This document shows, in pieces, positions 54,412 through 64,000 of a stretch of 64,000 nucleotides of DNA. The DNA is from Collinsella sp. AF33-16 (GTDB taxonomy: Bacteria; Actinomycetota; Coriobacteriia; Coriobacteriales; Coriobacteriaceae). The stretch covers positions 1-64,000 of the forward strand of contig NZ_QRQC01000003.1 of NCBI RefSeq assembly GCF_003475325.1, given 5' to 3'. Both the position numbers and the translations under genes were made by a program. The notes below the pieces were generated by a model. The model did no database searches. It was not told the origin of the DNA and saw nothing but the letters and a program-made list of their open reading frames with translations. Positions within the stretch are counted from its first letter, which is position 1. The number at the start of each line of letters is the position of its first letter.

Positions 54412-55200
54412 CTAATGGCTGGAATAGCAGGTGGTGTGGGCGGCGCGGAAGCGGCAGTGCTCACGCATGCGGCAGATATTGCAGGTGGGGCGGCTCTGGG
54501 CGTCGTGGACTTCGCCGTCAAACAGACCAATCACCGCGGTCACGCTCTTGGTGGGCATGAGCAGGCTGGTCGGCGTGACGGTAAGCCCGATGAGCCGCGT
54601 AGCGTTGAGCGCAGCCACGATTGAGCGCTGGGCCGAGAGCGGGCAGTCGCCATAGCCGGGACTAAAGCGCCAGTTACCGGCGAGCCCGTGTGCAGCGGCC
54701 GCAGCCTTGACCTGCTGGTCCATCTGCTCGACGGCGGCTTCTACATAGGCAGAGCATGCGGCGTCGAGCACGGCGCCTTCCAGAGGCTGCTGGGCTCCCG
54801 TGGTGCGCAGGCGACGCTCGGCGTTCATGCCGAGGGTGCATGCCATGAGTGCGGCAAGGCGGGCGTCCTTAAGGTGGCGATAGATATCACGACCCCGCAG
54901 CTTAACATTGGTGCCAACCAAGCGGATGCAGGGCTCGCCCTGCTCGTCGACGCCCGTGGCATCGACGGCAAACACGCGTCGCACGCCGCGGGGCTCGATA
55001 TCCAGCTCTAGGCGCTCGACTACAAGCTCAATTCGTCGGGACAGCTCGGGCTCAATCTGCTGGCCGCCGTAGCCCAGATACCGCAGCATCTCGGCACGGT
55101 CGACACGAGGGTGGTGGGCAGCGTCGATACGGTAAAGCGCCGGCGACGCAAGGTCGGCCGGCACTTCAACAACGGTTGTATCGATGTGCGGTTTTTCCAT
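54412..55200 (-). CDS. MetH activation-domain-like protein
   Basis: This is a 262-residue protein with the AdoMet-binding/activation fold of MetH as a separate polypeptide. The segment WRFSPGYGDCPL matches the RFSPGYxDxPL motif of the activation domain. The C-terminus holds CNICRMREHCRFR, a possible metal or Fe-S cysteine cluster not found in the E. coli domain. It likely restores the oxidised cobalamin of the short MetH next door, 9 bases downstream. The ATG at 55200 overlaps the stop of metF. Confidence 0.82.
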   Translation of the reverse strand: MEKPHIDTTVVEVPADLASPALYRIDAAHHPRVDRAEMLRYLGYGGQQIEPELSRRIELVVERLELDIEPRGVRRVFAVDATGVDEQGEPCIRLVGTNVKLRGRDIYRHLKDARLAALMACTLGMNAERRLRTTGAQQPLEGAVLDAACSAYVEAAVEQMDQQVKAAAAAHGLAGNWRFSPGYGDCPLSAQRSIVAALNATRLIGLTVTPTSLLMPTKSVTAVIGLFDGEVHDAQSRPTCNICRMREHCRFRAAHTTCYSSH

Positions 55201-56072
55201 TACCCTAGGCGCTCCATAATGGTCGCGGCGATCGCAGGACGATTCATAGTGTACAGGTGCAGACCGGCGGCACCGTGCTCCTTGAGGTCGCAAAGCTGAC
55301 GGGCGGCATAATCTACACCGGCTGCCTGCAGGCTCTCGGGGTCGTTCTCGTACTTGGCGAGAATCTTGATGACGGGGGAGGGCAGCGACGCACCGCACAT
55401 AAAGACCATGCGGCTGATTTGCGACTTGCCCATAAACGGCATGATGCCCGCGGTAATGGGCACGGTGATGCCCGCCTTGTCGGCAAGCTCGCGGAAGCGG
55501 TAGAAGCACTCGTTGTCAAAGAAGAGCTGCGTCACAAAGAAGCTCGCGCCGGCGTCCTGTTTTTGCTTGAGGTATTCGACCGAAGCGTTGAGGTCCTCAC
55601 AGGCAATGTGGCCCTCGGGGTAGGCCGCGGCGCCCACACAAAAGCCGGCGTCGACAAGCTCGGGGATGAGGTCACGGGCGTAGGCGTAGTCCGAGGCGGG
55701 CTTGTCATCCTCGGTCGCGCCAGTGGGCAGATCACCGCGCAGGGCCAGGATGTTTTCTACGCCGGCGGAGCGGTATTCGTCGATCTTGGCGACGATATCG
55801 GCGTGCGAGCGGCCCACGCAGGTGAGGTGCGCCACCGAGGGCGTATTGAATTCGCTCGTAATCATATGCGCGATGGGGGCGGTGGTGGCGCCATTGCCCG
55901 AGCCGCCGGCAGAGCAGGTGACCGAGACAAAGCTCGGCGAAAGCTTGCACAGATTGCCTGCCACCTCGCGAGCCGTGTTGAGGGTAAGCTCGCCCTTGGG
56001 CGGGAACATCTCAAACGAAACGGGTGCGGTGCCCTGGGATGCTGCCTGCTTAAAAACCTCGTCGACGCGCAT
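55200..56072 (-). CDS. metF: 5,10-methylenetetrahydrofolate reductase
   Basis: This 290-residue flavoprotein makes the methyl-tetrahydrofolate used by MetH. The conserved FEMFPPKGEL start, SVTCSAGGSGNG and FFVTQLFFDN are typical. AAAGGAG precedes the ATG at 56072; the longer frame to 56138 lacks a ribosome site. The stop overlaps the start of the activation-protein gene, so metF, the activation protein and metH form one operon. Confidence 0.94.
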   Translation of the reverse strand: MRVDEVFKQAASQGTAPVSFEMFPPKGELTLNTAREVAGNLCKLSPSFVSVTCSAGGSGNGATTAPIAHMITSEFNTPSVAHLTCVGRSHADIVAKIDEYRSAGVENILALRGDLPTGATEDDKPASDYAYARDLIPELVDAGFCVGAAAYPEGHIACEDLNASVEYLKQKQDAGASFFVTQLFFDNECFYRFRELADKAGITVPITAGIMPFMGKSQISRMVFMCGASLPSPVIKILAKYENDPESLQAAGVDYAARQLCDLKEHGAAGLHLYTMNRPAIAATIMERLG

Positions 56073-56212
56073 ATCGTGCTCCTTTAGATACGTAATAGTG
56101 TGATGTGTTGTAAGGATTCTACAGCACCACTGTGTCACGGTGGAGTTTCACTCGCTATTCGGGGATACCAATCAAAGATGCCTTGCTATCGACATTCCCT
56201 ATAGCAGAGCGG

Positions 56213-56286
56213 TCAATCTAGGATGGGGCTATAAAGACTGGTATCTGATACGAAATACCAGTTAATAGAGCCCCATCCCAAATTGA
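56213..56286. promoter_or_regulatory. Nested inverted repeat between the metF operon and the glutamine synthetase gene
   Basis: The outer arms 56213-56230 and 56269-56286 pair at 16 of 18 positions. An inner 8-bp stem (56237-56244 with 56255-56262) lies inside. It could act as a leader structure for either divergent gene. No known riboswitch consensus is recognised. The rest of the 426-bp gap holds two other short hairpins and no gene. Confidence 0.5.
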
Positions 56287-56498
56287 CTACCCTTAAACCA
56301 TGGGGAGAGGTCTGCAATTTATACAGTTGATTGGCTGTTGAGGGCGGCAACGCCGCCGCGATGCGGTAACCTCATTGATTGGTTTCGCGACAGCAACATA
56401 ACGGTAATGTCGCGGAAACACGGCGAGTCTAAGCTATGACTCGTTCGTTAGTAATCAACACCGCATCTCACGCGGTGCCGATACGAAGGGAGTTCCGT

Positions 56499-58586
<2,088 letters not shown>

Positions 58587-58616
58587 AACGTAACCGACAT
58601 ATCGTCACGGTATTGA

Positions 58617-58650
58617 GCCGGGGTCCGCATCGCGCGGGCCCCGGCTATTT
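58617..58650 (+). terminator. Terminator of the glutamine synthetase gene
   Basis: A 12-bp GC-rich stem (58617-58628 with 58634-58645, one mismatch) is followed by TATTTGTTT. Confidence 0.85.
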
Positions 58651-58709
58651 GTTTGCGAAGGACGCTTTGGATCCCGCTTTGCAACTGATTCGCCCACGCA
58701 ATAAGGGGT

Positions 58710-58930
58710 CGTGGGCAAAAAACGTCAAATATGAGTACTGTCACAAGCCCTGTAGCATTATCTTTTTGCAAAATATGCAGTGTTACGCAACATATGTCCA
58801 AGTACTTAGCTGATAAATGCCTGCAATTCCTCCGCCATAGGACGCCTTGTGTCCAAATCGCCTTCTGATGGCATGAAATCGCTGTTACTAAATTGGTAAC
58901 AGTACTCATATTTGCTATTTTTTGTCCACG
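58710..58930. mobile_element. MITE-like element with 32-bp terminal inverted repeats
   Basis: The ends at 58710-58741 and 58899-58930 are inverted repeats with 28 of 32 matches. The interior is about 157 bp, A+T-rich, and holds no gene. It lies between the glutamine synthetase terminator and a tRNA fragment. Non-autonomous transposon or a large hairpin are possible. Confidence 0.5.
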
Positions 58931-58960
58931 GGCCCTTGGATGACAGTGTGATTTTATGCC

Positions 58961-58988
58961 TTCGGGGTTCGAATCCCGGCGTTGGAGA
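58961..58988 (+). other. tRNA 3'-end fragment
   Basis: The sequence GGGGTTCGAATCCCGG plus GTTGGAG looks like a tRNA T-arm and the 3' half of an acceptor stem. The matching 5' half (CTCCAAC) is not found upstream, so this is a remnant. It could be a scar of an element that integrated in a tRNA gene. Confidence 0.45.
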
Positions 58989-58993
58989 AGAAA

Positions 58994-59024
58994 AAAGCCC
59001 GTCACCACAAGGGTAACGGGCTTT
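58994..59024 (-). terminator. Terminator of tRNA-Glu
   Basis: On the minus strand a perfect 9-bp stem (58994-59002 with 59016-59024) is followed by a T run. It lies just beyond the encoded CCA of the tRNA. Confidence 0.85.
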
Positions 59025-59034
59025 GCATTTCAAA

Positions 59035-59111
59035 TGGTGCCCCCAGCGGGATTCGAACCCGCGATATCCACCTTGAAAGGGTGGCGTCCTTGGCCGCTAG
59101 ACGATGGGGAC
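59035..59111 (-). tRNA. tRNA-Glu (anticodon TTC)
   Basis: On the minus strand the gene begins GTCCCCATCGTCTAGCGG and the acceptor stem GTCCCCA pairs with TGGGGGC. The anticodon loop CTTTCAA places TTC, and the T-arm is GCGGGTTCGAATCCCGC. The discriminator A and the CCA end are encoded. Confidence 0.96.
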
Positions 59112-59170
59112 AGCGGGAAAGAGTATAGCAGACTTTTTTGCCGGCGCGTATATCGTTGGCAAACTGGAAA

Positions 59171-59205
59171 ACCACCACAAAGGTGCCTGTCTCCTTTGTG
59201 GTGGT
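59171..59205 (-). terminator. Repeated hairpin, family 2, copy 5
   Basis: The stem ACCACCACAAAG/CTTTGTGGTGGT lies 7 bases beyond the stop of the murT-gatD gene on the minus strand. TTTCC follows. It is probably the terminator of that operon. Confidence 0.72.
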
Positions 59206-59211
59206 GGGGCG

Positions 59212-61389
59212 TTAGGGGAGGAGCTTCATGGCGGCGTCGTGGGCGGCGTGCTCGTAGGTGTCATCGAGGGGTTTGAGCGGCAGCAGGGCGGCGGCCTGTG
59301 CATCGCCACGCCGCTCGAGGGCGTGGGTAATGAGCCAGTCGGCGAGCTCGGGGTTCTTGGGTAGCGCTGGTCCGTGCAGGTACGTGCCGATGACGCCCTT
59401 GTAGATGAGGCCCTCAAGGCCATCATCGCCGTTGTTGCCGGTGCCCGTGACGATGGACGTTCCGAGCGGCGTGGCCTCTGCATCGAGCAGGGTGCGACCT
59501 CCATGGTTCTCGAATCCCACAAAGGGCTCGGGTGCCAGATCGGTTTTGACGGCTACGTTGCCGATCAGGCGATCGGAGCCACGTACGGTTTCGGCGGCAA
59601 TGACCCCCAGACCCTCGATGCGATCCTCGCCCATATAGTACGAACGGCCGAGCAGCTGATAGCTGCCACAGATGGCAAGCAGCGAGCCGCCATCCTCAAC
59701 ATAGGCCGCGACCTTGTCTTTTTGGGCGAGCAGCTCGTGTGCCACGGCTAGCTGGTCGCGGTCGGAGCCGCCGCCCATCATGACGATGTCGGCGTCGGTC
59801 AGGTCGAGCACCTCGCCCATACGGACCTCGTCTACACGCGCGGGAATGCCACGCCAGGCGCAACGGCGCTCGAGCGCGATAACATTGCCGCCGTCGCCGT
59901 AGAGGTTAAGGGCATCGGGATACAGGTAGACGATGCGCAGCGGGCGCGAAAGCTCGACTGGTGCGATGCCGACAGGAAGAGCGCTGCCGTCGGCACGGGC
60001 TACGGCGCGGGCAGCAACCGTGGCTGCATCGGCGCCCTTCAGTCCGTCGAGCTCCTTGACCAGCGGCGGGAAGGCCGTGTAGTTGGCGACGGCGTAGAAG
60101 GTGTCATTGGCGGCCTCGTCTGCCACGTCGCCAATTGCCTGCGCGACGTCCGAGATAATCGCGGCATCGATGCCGGCGTACTTGAGGCGCACCTGCATGT
60201 CGTGCGCGCGCGTGCCTCCGGCAAAGGCGACAAGACCCGGCGTGTCGGCGATGCGCTCAAAGTCGACGTCGTAGATCCACGATACATCGTGGCCGTCGGC
60301 ATCGTTGTCGTTGAGGAAGAAAGCGCAGAGTCTGCCGCCTGCCGTCTTGATGGACTGGATTTGTCGATCGAAGCCTACGGGATTCTTAGCCAGGTTGGCC
60401 TCGACGGTGCGGCCGGCGATATCCCAGCGCCCCATACGACCACCGGCGGGCACATAGACATCGAGCGTGGGCTGCAGGTGCGCCGTATCCACGCCCAACT
60501 CGTGCGCGGCAAAGAAGGCGGCGGCAACGTTATAGACCATGTACAGGCCGTTGTAGCGTGTGGCGATGTGTGCGGCAGCCGCGTCGGGCGCAGATCCAAA
60601 GACCAGGTCAAAGCCGTAGCCGTCGCAGCCGAGCTCCACGCCCGTCACGCGACGGACAAGCGCAGGGCGGGCCCAGCCGCACGAGGGGCAATGGTAGGCG
60701 CCGAGCTGGCCGTATTGCACGTAGTCATACTCCAGCGGCGCGTTGCACTGTGAGCAAAAACGTGAGTCGCTAATACGGTCGGACTCGGTGTTGGTGGCGC
60801 CGTCGATGCCAAAGGCAATGCTCGCGTTGGGAACGCGCGCGGCAATCGAGGCACACAGCGGGTCGTCTGCGTTGTAGATGAGCGTCGTTGCCGGCGAAAG
60901 CTCCAACGCGTGGGCGATGACCTCCTGGGTGTGATCGATCTCGCCGTAGCGGTCCAGCTGGTCGCGGAACAGGTTGAGCAGCACAAAGTACGTCGGCTTG
61001 AGCTTGGGCAGGACGCGTACGGTGTAGAGCTCATCGCACTCAAAAACGCCCACGCGCTTGCCGCTGTCAGTGTGCTTAAGGCCGCCGCGGGCCTCGAGCA
61101 GAGCACCCACCACACCGGGCTCCATATTGTTGCCGGCACGGTTGCACACCACGGTAGCGCCGCTGGCGGCAACGGCGTCGGCGATGAGGTTGGAGGTGGT
61201 GGTCTTGCCATTAGTACCGGTGATCACCACGCTGCGATCGACCAGGCTCGCGAGGTCGCTTAGCAGCTCGGGGTCGATCTTCATGGCGATGCGGCCGGGG
61301 AGTACGCCACCCTGGCGCTTGAGGACGGAGCGCAGTCCCCAGCGAGCGATATCGCTCGAGGTGCAGGCAAGAGATGAGCGGAGGTTCAT
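59212..61389 (-). CDS. MurT-GatD fusion: lipid II isoglutaminyl synthase
   Basis: This is a single 725-residue protein with two domains normally made as separate subunits. The N-terminal MurT part (about 1-470) has the P-loop TGTNGKTTTSN and a four-Cys ribbon (CSQCNAPLEYDYV and CPSCGWA). The C-terminal GatD part (about 495-720) is a class I glutamine amidotransferase with Cys in LAICGSYQLLGRSY and His in TYLHGPALPKNPE. Together they amidate D-Glu of lipid II to D-isoglutamine, which strengthens cross-linking. A TTAGGAACGG site precedes the ATG. It follows two genes of unknown function by 45 bases. Confidence 0.92.
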   Translation of the reverse strand: MNLRSSLACTSSDIARWGLRSVLKRQGGVLPGRIAMKIDPELLSDLASLVDRSVVITGTNGKTTTSNLIADAVAASGATVVCNRAGNNMEPGVVGALLEARGGLKHTDSGKRVGVFECDELYTVRVLPKLKPTYFVLLNLFRDQLDRYGEIDHTQEVIAHALELSPATTLIYNADDPLCASIAARVPNASIAFGIDGATNTESDRISDSRFCSQCNAPLEYDYVQYGQLGAYHCPSCGWARPALVRRVTGVELGCDGYGFDLVFGSAPDAAAAHIATRYNGLYMVYNVAAAFFAAHELGVDTAHLQPTLDVYVPAGGRMGRWDIAGRTVEANLAKNPVGFDRQIQSIKTAGGRLCAFFLNDNDADGHDVSWIYDVDFERIADTPGLVAFAGGTRAHDMQVRLKYAGIDAAIISDVAQAIGDVADEAANDTFYAVANYTAFPPLVKELDGLKGADAATVAARAVARADGSALPVGIAPVELSRPLRIVYLYPDALNLYGDGGNVIALERRCAWRGIPARVDEVRMGEVLDLTDADIVMMGGGSDRDQLAVAHELLAQKDKVAAYVEDGGSLLAICGSYQLLGRSYYMGEDRIEGLGVIAAETVRGSDRLIGNVAVKTDLAPEPFVGFENHGGRTLLDAEATPLGTSIVTGTGNNGDDGLEGLIYKGVIGTYLHGPALPKNPELADWLITHALERRGDAQAAALLPLKPLDDTYEHAAHDAAMKLLP

Positions 61390-61434
61390 GAAACCGTTCC
61401 TAACGTAAACGACATGGTCGGGTCGAGTGCGTCA

Positions 61435-62478
61435 CTAAAATCCATAGCGGCGCGCAAATTCCTGGGCAAGCTGCGACACGTCTTCGCAGGCATTGGCCCA
61501 GGGGGCAAAGTCGGGAGTGTCCGAGATAATGCCGTCCGCTTCCCAAACGGCCTGGTGCGAAAGATCCCAGGGATCGCGTGGCTCGGGCCGGCAGGGAAGG
61601 TACGGTGTCTGGTACATGGGGTTCAGTAAGAAGAACGCACCGCCCTCGCAACGGTTGGCAAACTCACGCAGCGCGCGTGTCGCCGGGCGCATCTTGTTTG
61701 TTTTGAACAGCAGAATCGTGCGGGCGAGCAGGTACCAGGGAGAGTTCTCGAGCGCGTCAGCCCCGATCTCTTCCTCGAGCTGGTGGGCTAGGGCAAAAAA
61801 GCCGTCCTGGTCTTCCAGGCGAGCGAGGGCGAGCAACACGGTGCCTGCGGCTCGGGTGGGGTAGCCTTCCGCCTTAAGGACGCGGCGGGCGTAGTTGGCG
61901 GCAGCGCGGTAGCGGGCGCTCGCCATGCACAGCTGCGAGATGGCCTCGAGCGTGTGAAGCCACCCGATAAGAGCCGGCTCGCTCACGGTAAGGTCTGCTG
62001 CGGTGACACCATCGGCCAAAACATTATTGGCCCAGTAGTGCGGGGCTTCCATGTCGAACCCGGGCACGCTTTGCTGCAGGTAATCGGCCGTGGTCGCCTC
62101 GAGCTGCATCAGATCGCCCAGGCAGGTGTCGACGGGCGTGTCCGCCAAAATGATGGCGAGCAGCTGGGCATCGAGGACATGCGCATCGATGCGGACGATC
62201 TTGAGCAGCTCATCGCGCATATCGTCGAACAGGCGGTTGCGCGTCTGCTCAAACTCCTCGTCGCTGCCCATGTCCTCGATGCGATGGAGCTCGTCGAGCA
62301 GGTGGCGATGAACGCCGGCATAGGACAGCAGTGCCTGGGCATGCTCGGCCTGCGCATACTTTTGAGGATTCGCGCTAATGTCGTTATGGACAAGCTCGCG
62401 TGCTGCATCGGTGAGCTCGGGGTGCGACGCCAGATAGGTGCGCTCCAGGTAGGCGGGGATGTAGACGCTCGGATCCAT
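61435..62478 (-). CDS. Conserved hypothetical helical-repeat (TPR-like) protein
   Basis: This 347-residue acidic soluble protein consists mostly of helices with alternating Ala/Leu patterns (YRAAANYARRVLKAEGYP, AGTVLLALARLEDQDGFFALAH) resembling tetratricopeptide repeats. No catalytic motif is seen. Its ATG overlaps the stop of the preceding gene in a TAATG junction, so the two are translated together. Position upstream of murT-gatD suggests, but does not show, a cell-wall role. Confidence 0.65.
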   Translation of the reverse strand: MDPSVYIPAYLERTYLASHPELTDAARELVHNDISANPQKYAQAEHAQALLSYAGVHRHLLDELHRIEDMGSDEEFEQTRNRLFDDMRDELLKIVRIDAHVLDAQLLAIILADTPVDTCLGDLMQLEATTADYLQQSVPGFDMEAPHYWANNVLADGVTAADLTVSEPALIGWLHTLEAISQLCMASARYRAAANYARRVLKAEGYPTRAAGTVLLALARLEDQDGFFALAHQLEEEIGADALENSPWYLLARTILLFKTNKMRPATRALREFANRCEGGAFFLLNPMYQTPYLPCRPEPRDPWDLSHQAVWEADGIISDTPDFAPWANACEDVSQLAQEFARRYGF

Positions 62479-63554
62479 TAGAGGTCCCCTCCCTTAAATG
62501 GAAGCCCCTGCTCGGCCGCGCGCAGGATGCGCTCGTCGATCTGGGAACGCACGATGTCGTTGGTGGCGATCCAGGCGGCAAAGCTGGCGTTGTCGGGAGC
62601 GCCCAGGCCCTCCTGCAGTACCGGCGTCGCCTCGGACAATGCAAGGACAAGCTCGTCGGTCGAGCCCACGCCCACGTTAACGCGGGCATAGACGCCATCG
62701 GGAAACTCGGTTTGGAAGTAGAGCGCCTCGGCGGCGTGGGGGCACGAACGCACAAGGATACGCAGGTAGTGTTCGGCACCCTCGTAGTCCAGCTCGCGCC
62801 AGGCTGCGCTCATCAGTGCGATGAGCGTCCACGGGTCCAAGTCGCGCTCTGCATCCTTGGGACGGCGGCGCAGCGGGGTATTCGCGAGGTACGGCACGGA
62901 GTGAGCGGAGCGAAAGCGCTTGAGCTCCTCGGCGGGGTATTCGAGCTTTGCCATGGCGAGCATCGCGGTGTGGCGGACACCAGCGGGGTCGTTGGGCGCA
63001 AAGTCCAAGCTGCGATTTGCGGCTTCGAGCGACATGCGATAGCGGCCGCTAATGAGGGCGCGCGATGCCAAGGCGGCAAGCCAGCGCAGATAGGGGCGGC
63101 GCGTGAGGTCGCCAGCGGCCTCACGCTCGTAGGGGTCCTGAGCCGAGGCGATCTTGAGCGCCAGGTCGTGTTCGACTTCATCGCACTTGGACACCAGGTA
63201 CTGTAAGTATTCCTCGTTGGATTCGGCGGTGAGCGCCGTCAGCATGCGCTGGGCATCCCAGTTGGCCGGATCGAGCGCGGCTGCCTCGCGGAGCATGTTC
63301 TCGGCTGCGGCTTCTTCTTGCTCTGCCTGGGCGTCGTCGGGGATAAAGGGGATGCGGTAGTCGACAGCCTCGACCACCTTGGCAATGAGGTGCCCGGCGC
63401 GGTCGCGGTCGTGCACGATGAGCGGCGCGGGGTTGCGGGTGAATTGCTCCATCAGACGCTCGACGGCGGGGCCGTCGGTGAGCGGGATATTGTCGCGGCG
63501 CAAGGCCTCAAGAACGAGGCGATGGCAATCCTCTTGAATGGGATCGAATGCCAT
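62478..63554 (-). CDS. Conserved hypothetical helical-repeat (TPR-like) protein
   Basis: This 358-residue protein resembles its downstream neighbour in composition and helical pattern (MSLEAANRSLDFAPNDPAG, DYEGAEHYLRILVRSCPHA, both TPR-like). The two may be diverged paralogues. AAAGGAGG precedes the ATG at 63554; the longer frame to 63584 is not supported. It is the first gene of a three-gene operon with the second hypothetical and murT-gatD. No enzymatic signature is visible. Confidence 0.65.
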   Translation of the reverse strand: MAFDPIQEDCHRLVLEALRRDNIPLTDGPAVERLMEQFTRNPAPLIVHDRDRAGHLIAKVVEAVDYRIPFIPDDAQAEQEEAAAENMLREAAALDPANWDAQRMLTALTAESNEEYLQYLVSKCDEVEHDLALKIASAQDPYEREAAGDLTRRPYLRWLAALASRALISGRYRMSLEAANRSLDFAPNDPAGVRHTAMLAMAKLEYPAEELKRFRSAHSVPYLANTPLRRRPKDAERDLDPWTLIALMSAAWRELDYEGAEHYLRILVRSCPHAAEALYFQTEFPDGVYARVNVGVGSTDELVLALSEATPVLQEGLGAPDNASFAAWIATNDIVRSQIDERILRAAEQGLPFKGGDL

Positions 63555-64000
63555 GGGGCCTCCTTTGCTGCGGTTAGGGTTCAAATGTCTCTATATAAAG
63601 TTCTAGTTTACCCGCATGTGGCACACCGGGGGTGCCGCACTTGGACATGCACCTTTGCACCACGAAGACGGATGTCGCACAAATGTCGGCACCTTGGACG
63701 ACTGAGTGGTATCACGGTGCCGCAAACGGTCGATTTTTGGCGGCGAACGGGGCGCATTTTGGAGGGGCACAGTCCTGCCCGGGATATGTGGTCAACCTTG
63801 ATAAAACGTTTGCCCAGCTTGGGAGTATGAATGCCCCACAAGGGTCTTCAGGGATAGAAAAAACGTTTCATCATTGTCGGCTTTAGGTGAATAACTGACC
63901 AACCAGAACGGTAGAATAGTGTTTGTCTGAGCGTTGAGACGTTTAGACATCGCGCATTGTCATCGCCGGCAACGCGCAAAACGGTCCTAACGGAGCCAAT
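63555..64000. promoter_or_regulatory. Intergenic region at the window end
   Basis: The A/T-rich TTTATATAG on the minus strand near 63590-63600 may be part of the promoter for the operon to its left. A short palindromic stretch (GTGGCAC and GTGCCGCAC near 63618-63640) is present. A TAGAAT (63912-63917) may be the -10 of a gene beyond the window. A frame at 63632-63886 has no ribosome site and is not called. Confidence 0.3.

Noticed and set aside
56287-56498. Glutamine or other known riboswitch before glutamine synthetase
   Set aside because: Only short hairpins are seen and no known consensus could be matched by eye.
63632-63886. Possible small gene near the window end
   Set aside because: No ribosome site and no recognisable protein features.

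Overview
The window looks like chromosomal DNA of a high-GC Gram-positive gut anaerobe of the Coriobacteriia, most likely a Collinsella. This is inferred from the protein types (type III glutamine synthetase, MurT-GatD, sortase C pili, a short MetH, LPLTG-type anchors), the GC-rich codon use and the gene neighbourhoods. No marker gene search was possible. No rRNA, CRISPR array, prophage or intact transposase was seen.

Layout. 1-4.3 kb: HtrA-like protease, a 204-bp element with perfect 26-bp terminal inverted repeats, and ligA. 4.3-5.9 kb: an AT-richer insert with an exported cysteine-protease-like protein and a lipoprotein. 6-8.3 kb: MATE efflux pump plus MerR regulator with a MerR-type operator. 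8.4-12.2 kb: a Vsr/DUF559-like nuclease gene lying between two copies of a 63-bp palindromic repeat, then moaA and a moaC-mobB fusion. 12.6-14.9 kb: MFS transporter and HAD hydrolase. 15.4-26.2 kb: a sortase-dependent pilus locus (adhesin with a G9 tract, two pilins, class C sortase), interrupted between the last pilin and the sortase by a 256-bp duplication with a micro-ORF and an AbiE-like pair. 26.5-30.1 kb: gatCAB.

30.3-37.5 kb: AraC regulator divergent from two ABC exporters, then a small membrane protein plus metal P-type ATPase behind a palindromic operator candidate. 37.6-38.5 kb: RelB/DinJ-like antitoxin with a PIN toxin. 39.2-39.6 kb: ssrA (tmRNA), followed by reverse-oriented copies of its T-arm and a strict 62-bp tandem hairpin array. 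40.2-45.2 kb: patatin-like lipase, rplM-rpsI, glmM, EIIA-Glc-like protein, nagB. 45.6-48.6 kb: a 999-residue NTPase/SARP-like regulator. 48.7-51.7 kb: YhbY, a methyltransferase, a UPF0210 protein. 51.8-56.1 kb: metF, MetH activation-domain protein and metH as one operon. 56.5-58.6 kb: glutamine synthetase III. 59 kb: tRNA-Glu(TTC) with a MITE-like element and a tRNA fragment nearby. 59.2-63.6 kb: murT-gatD fusion with two unknown helical-repeat-like proteins.

The most striking unexplained signal is a pair of nested inverted-repeat elements (30056-30191 and 50219-50352). They share two invariant internal sequence blocks (16 and 12 nt), while their long outer stems (38 and 32 bp) and 9-bp apical hairpins have unrelated sequences. 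That pattern of conserved core with covarying helices suggests a structured RNA or single-stranded DNA element.
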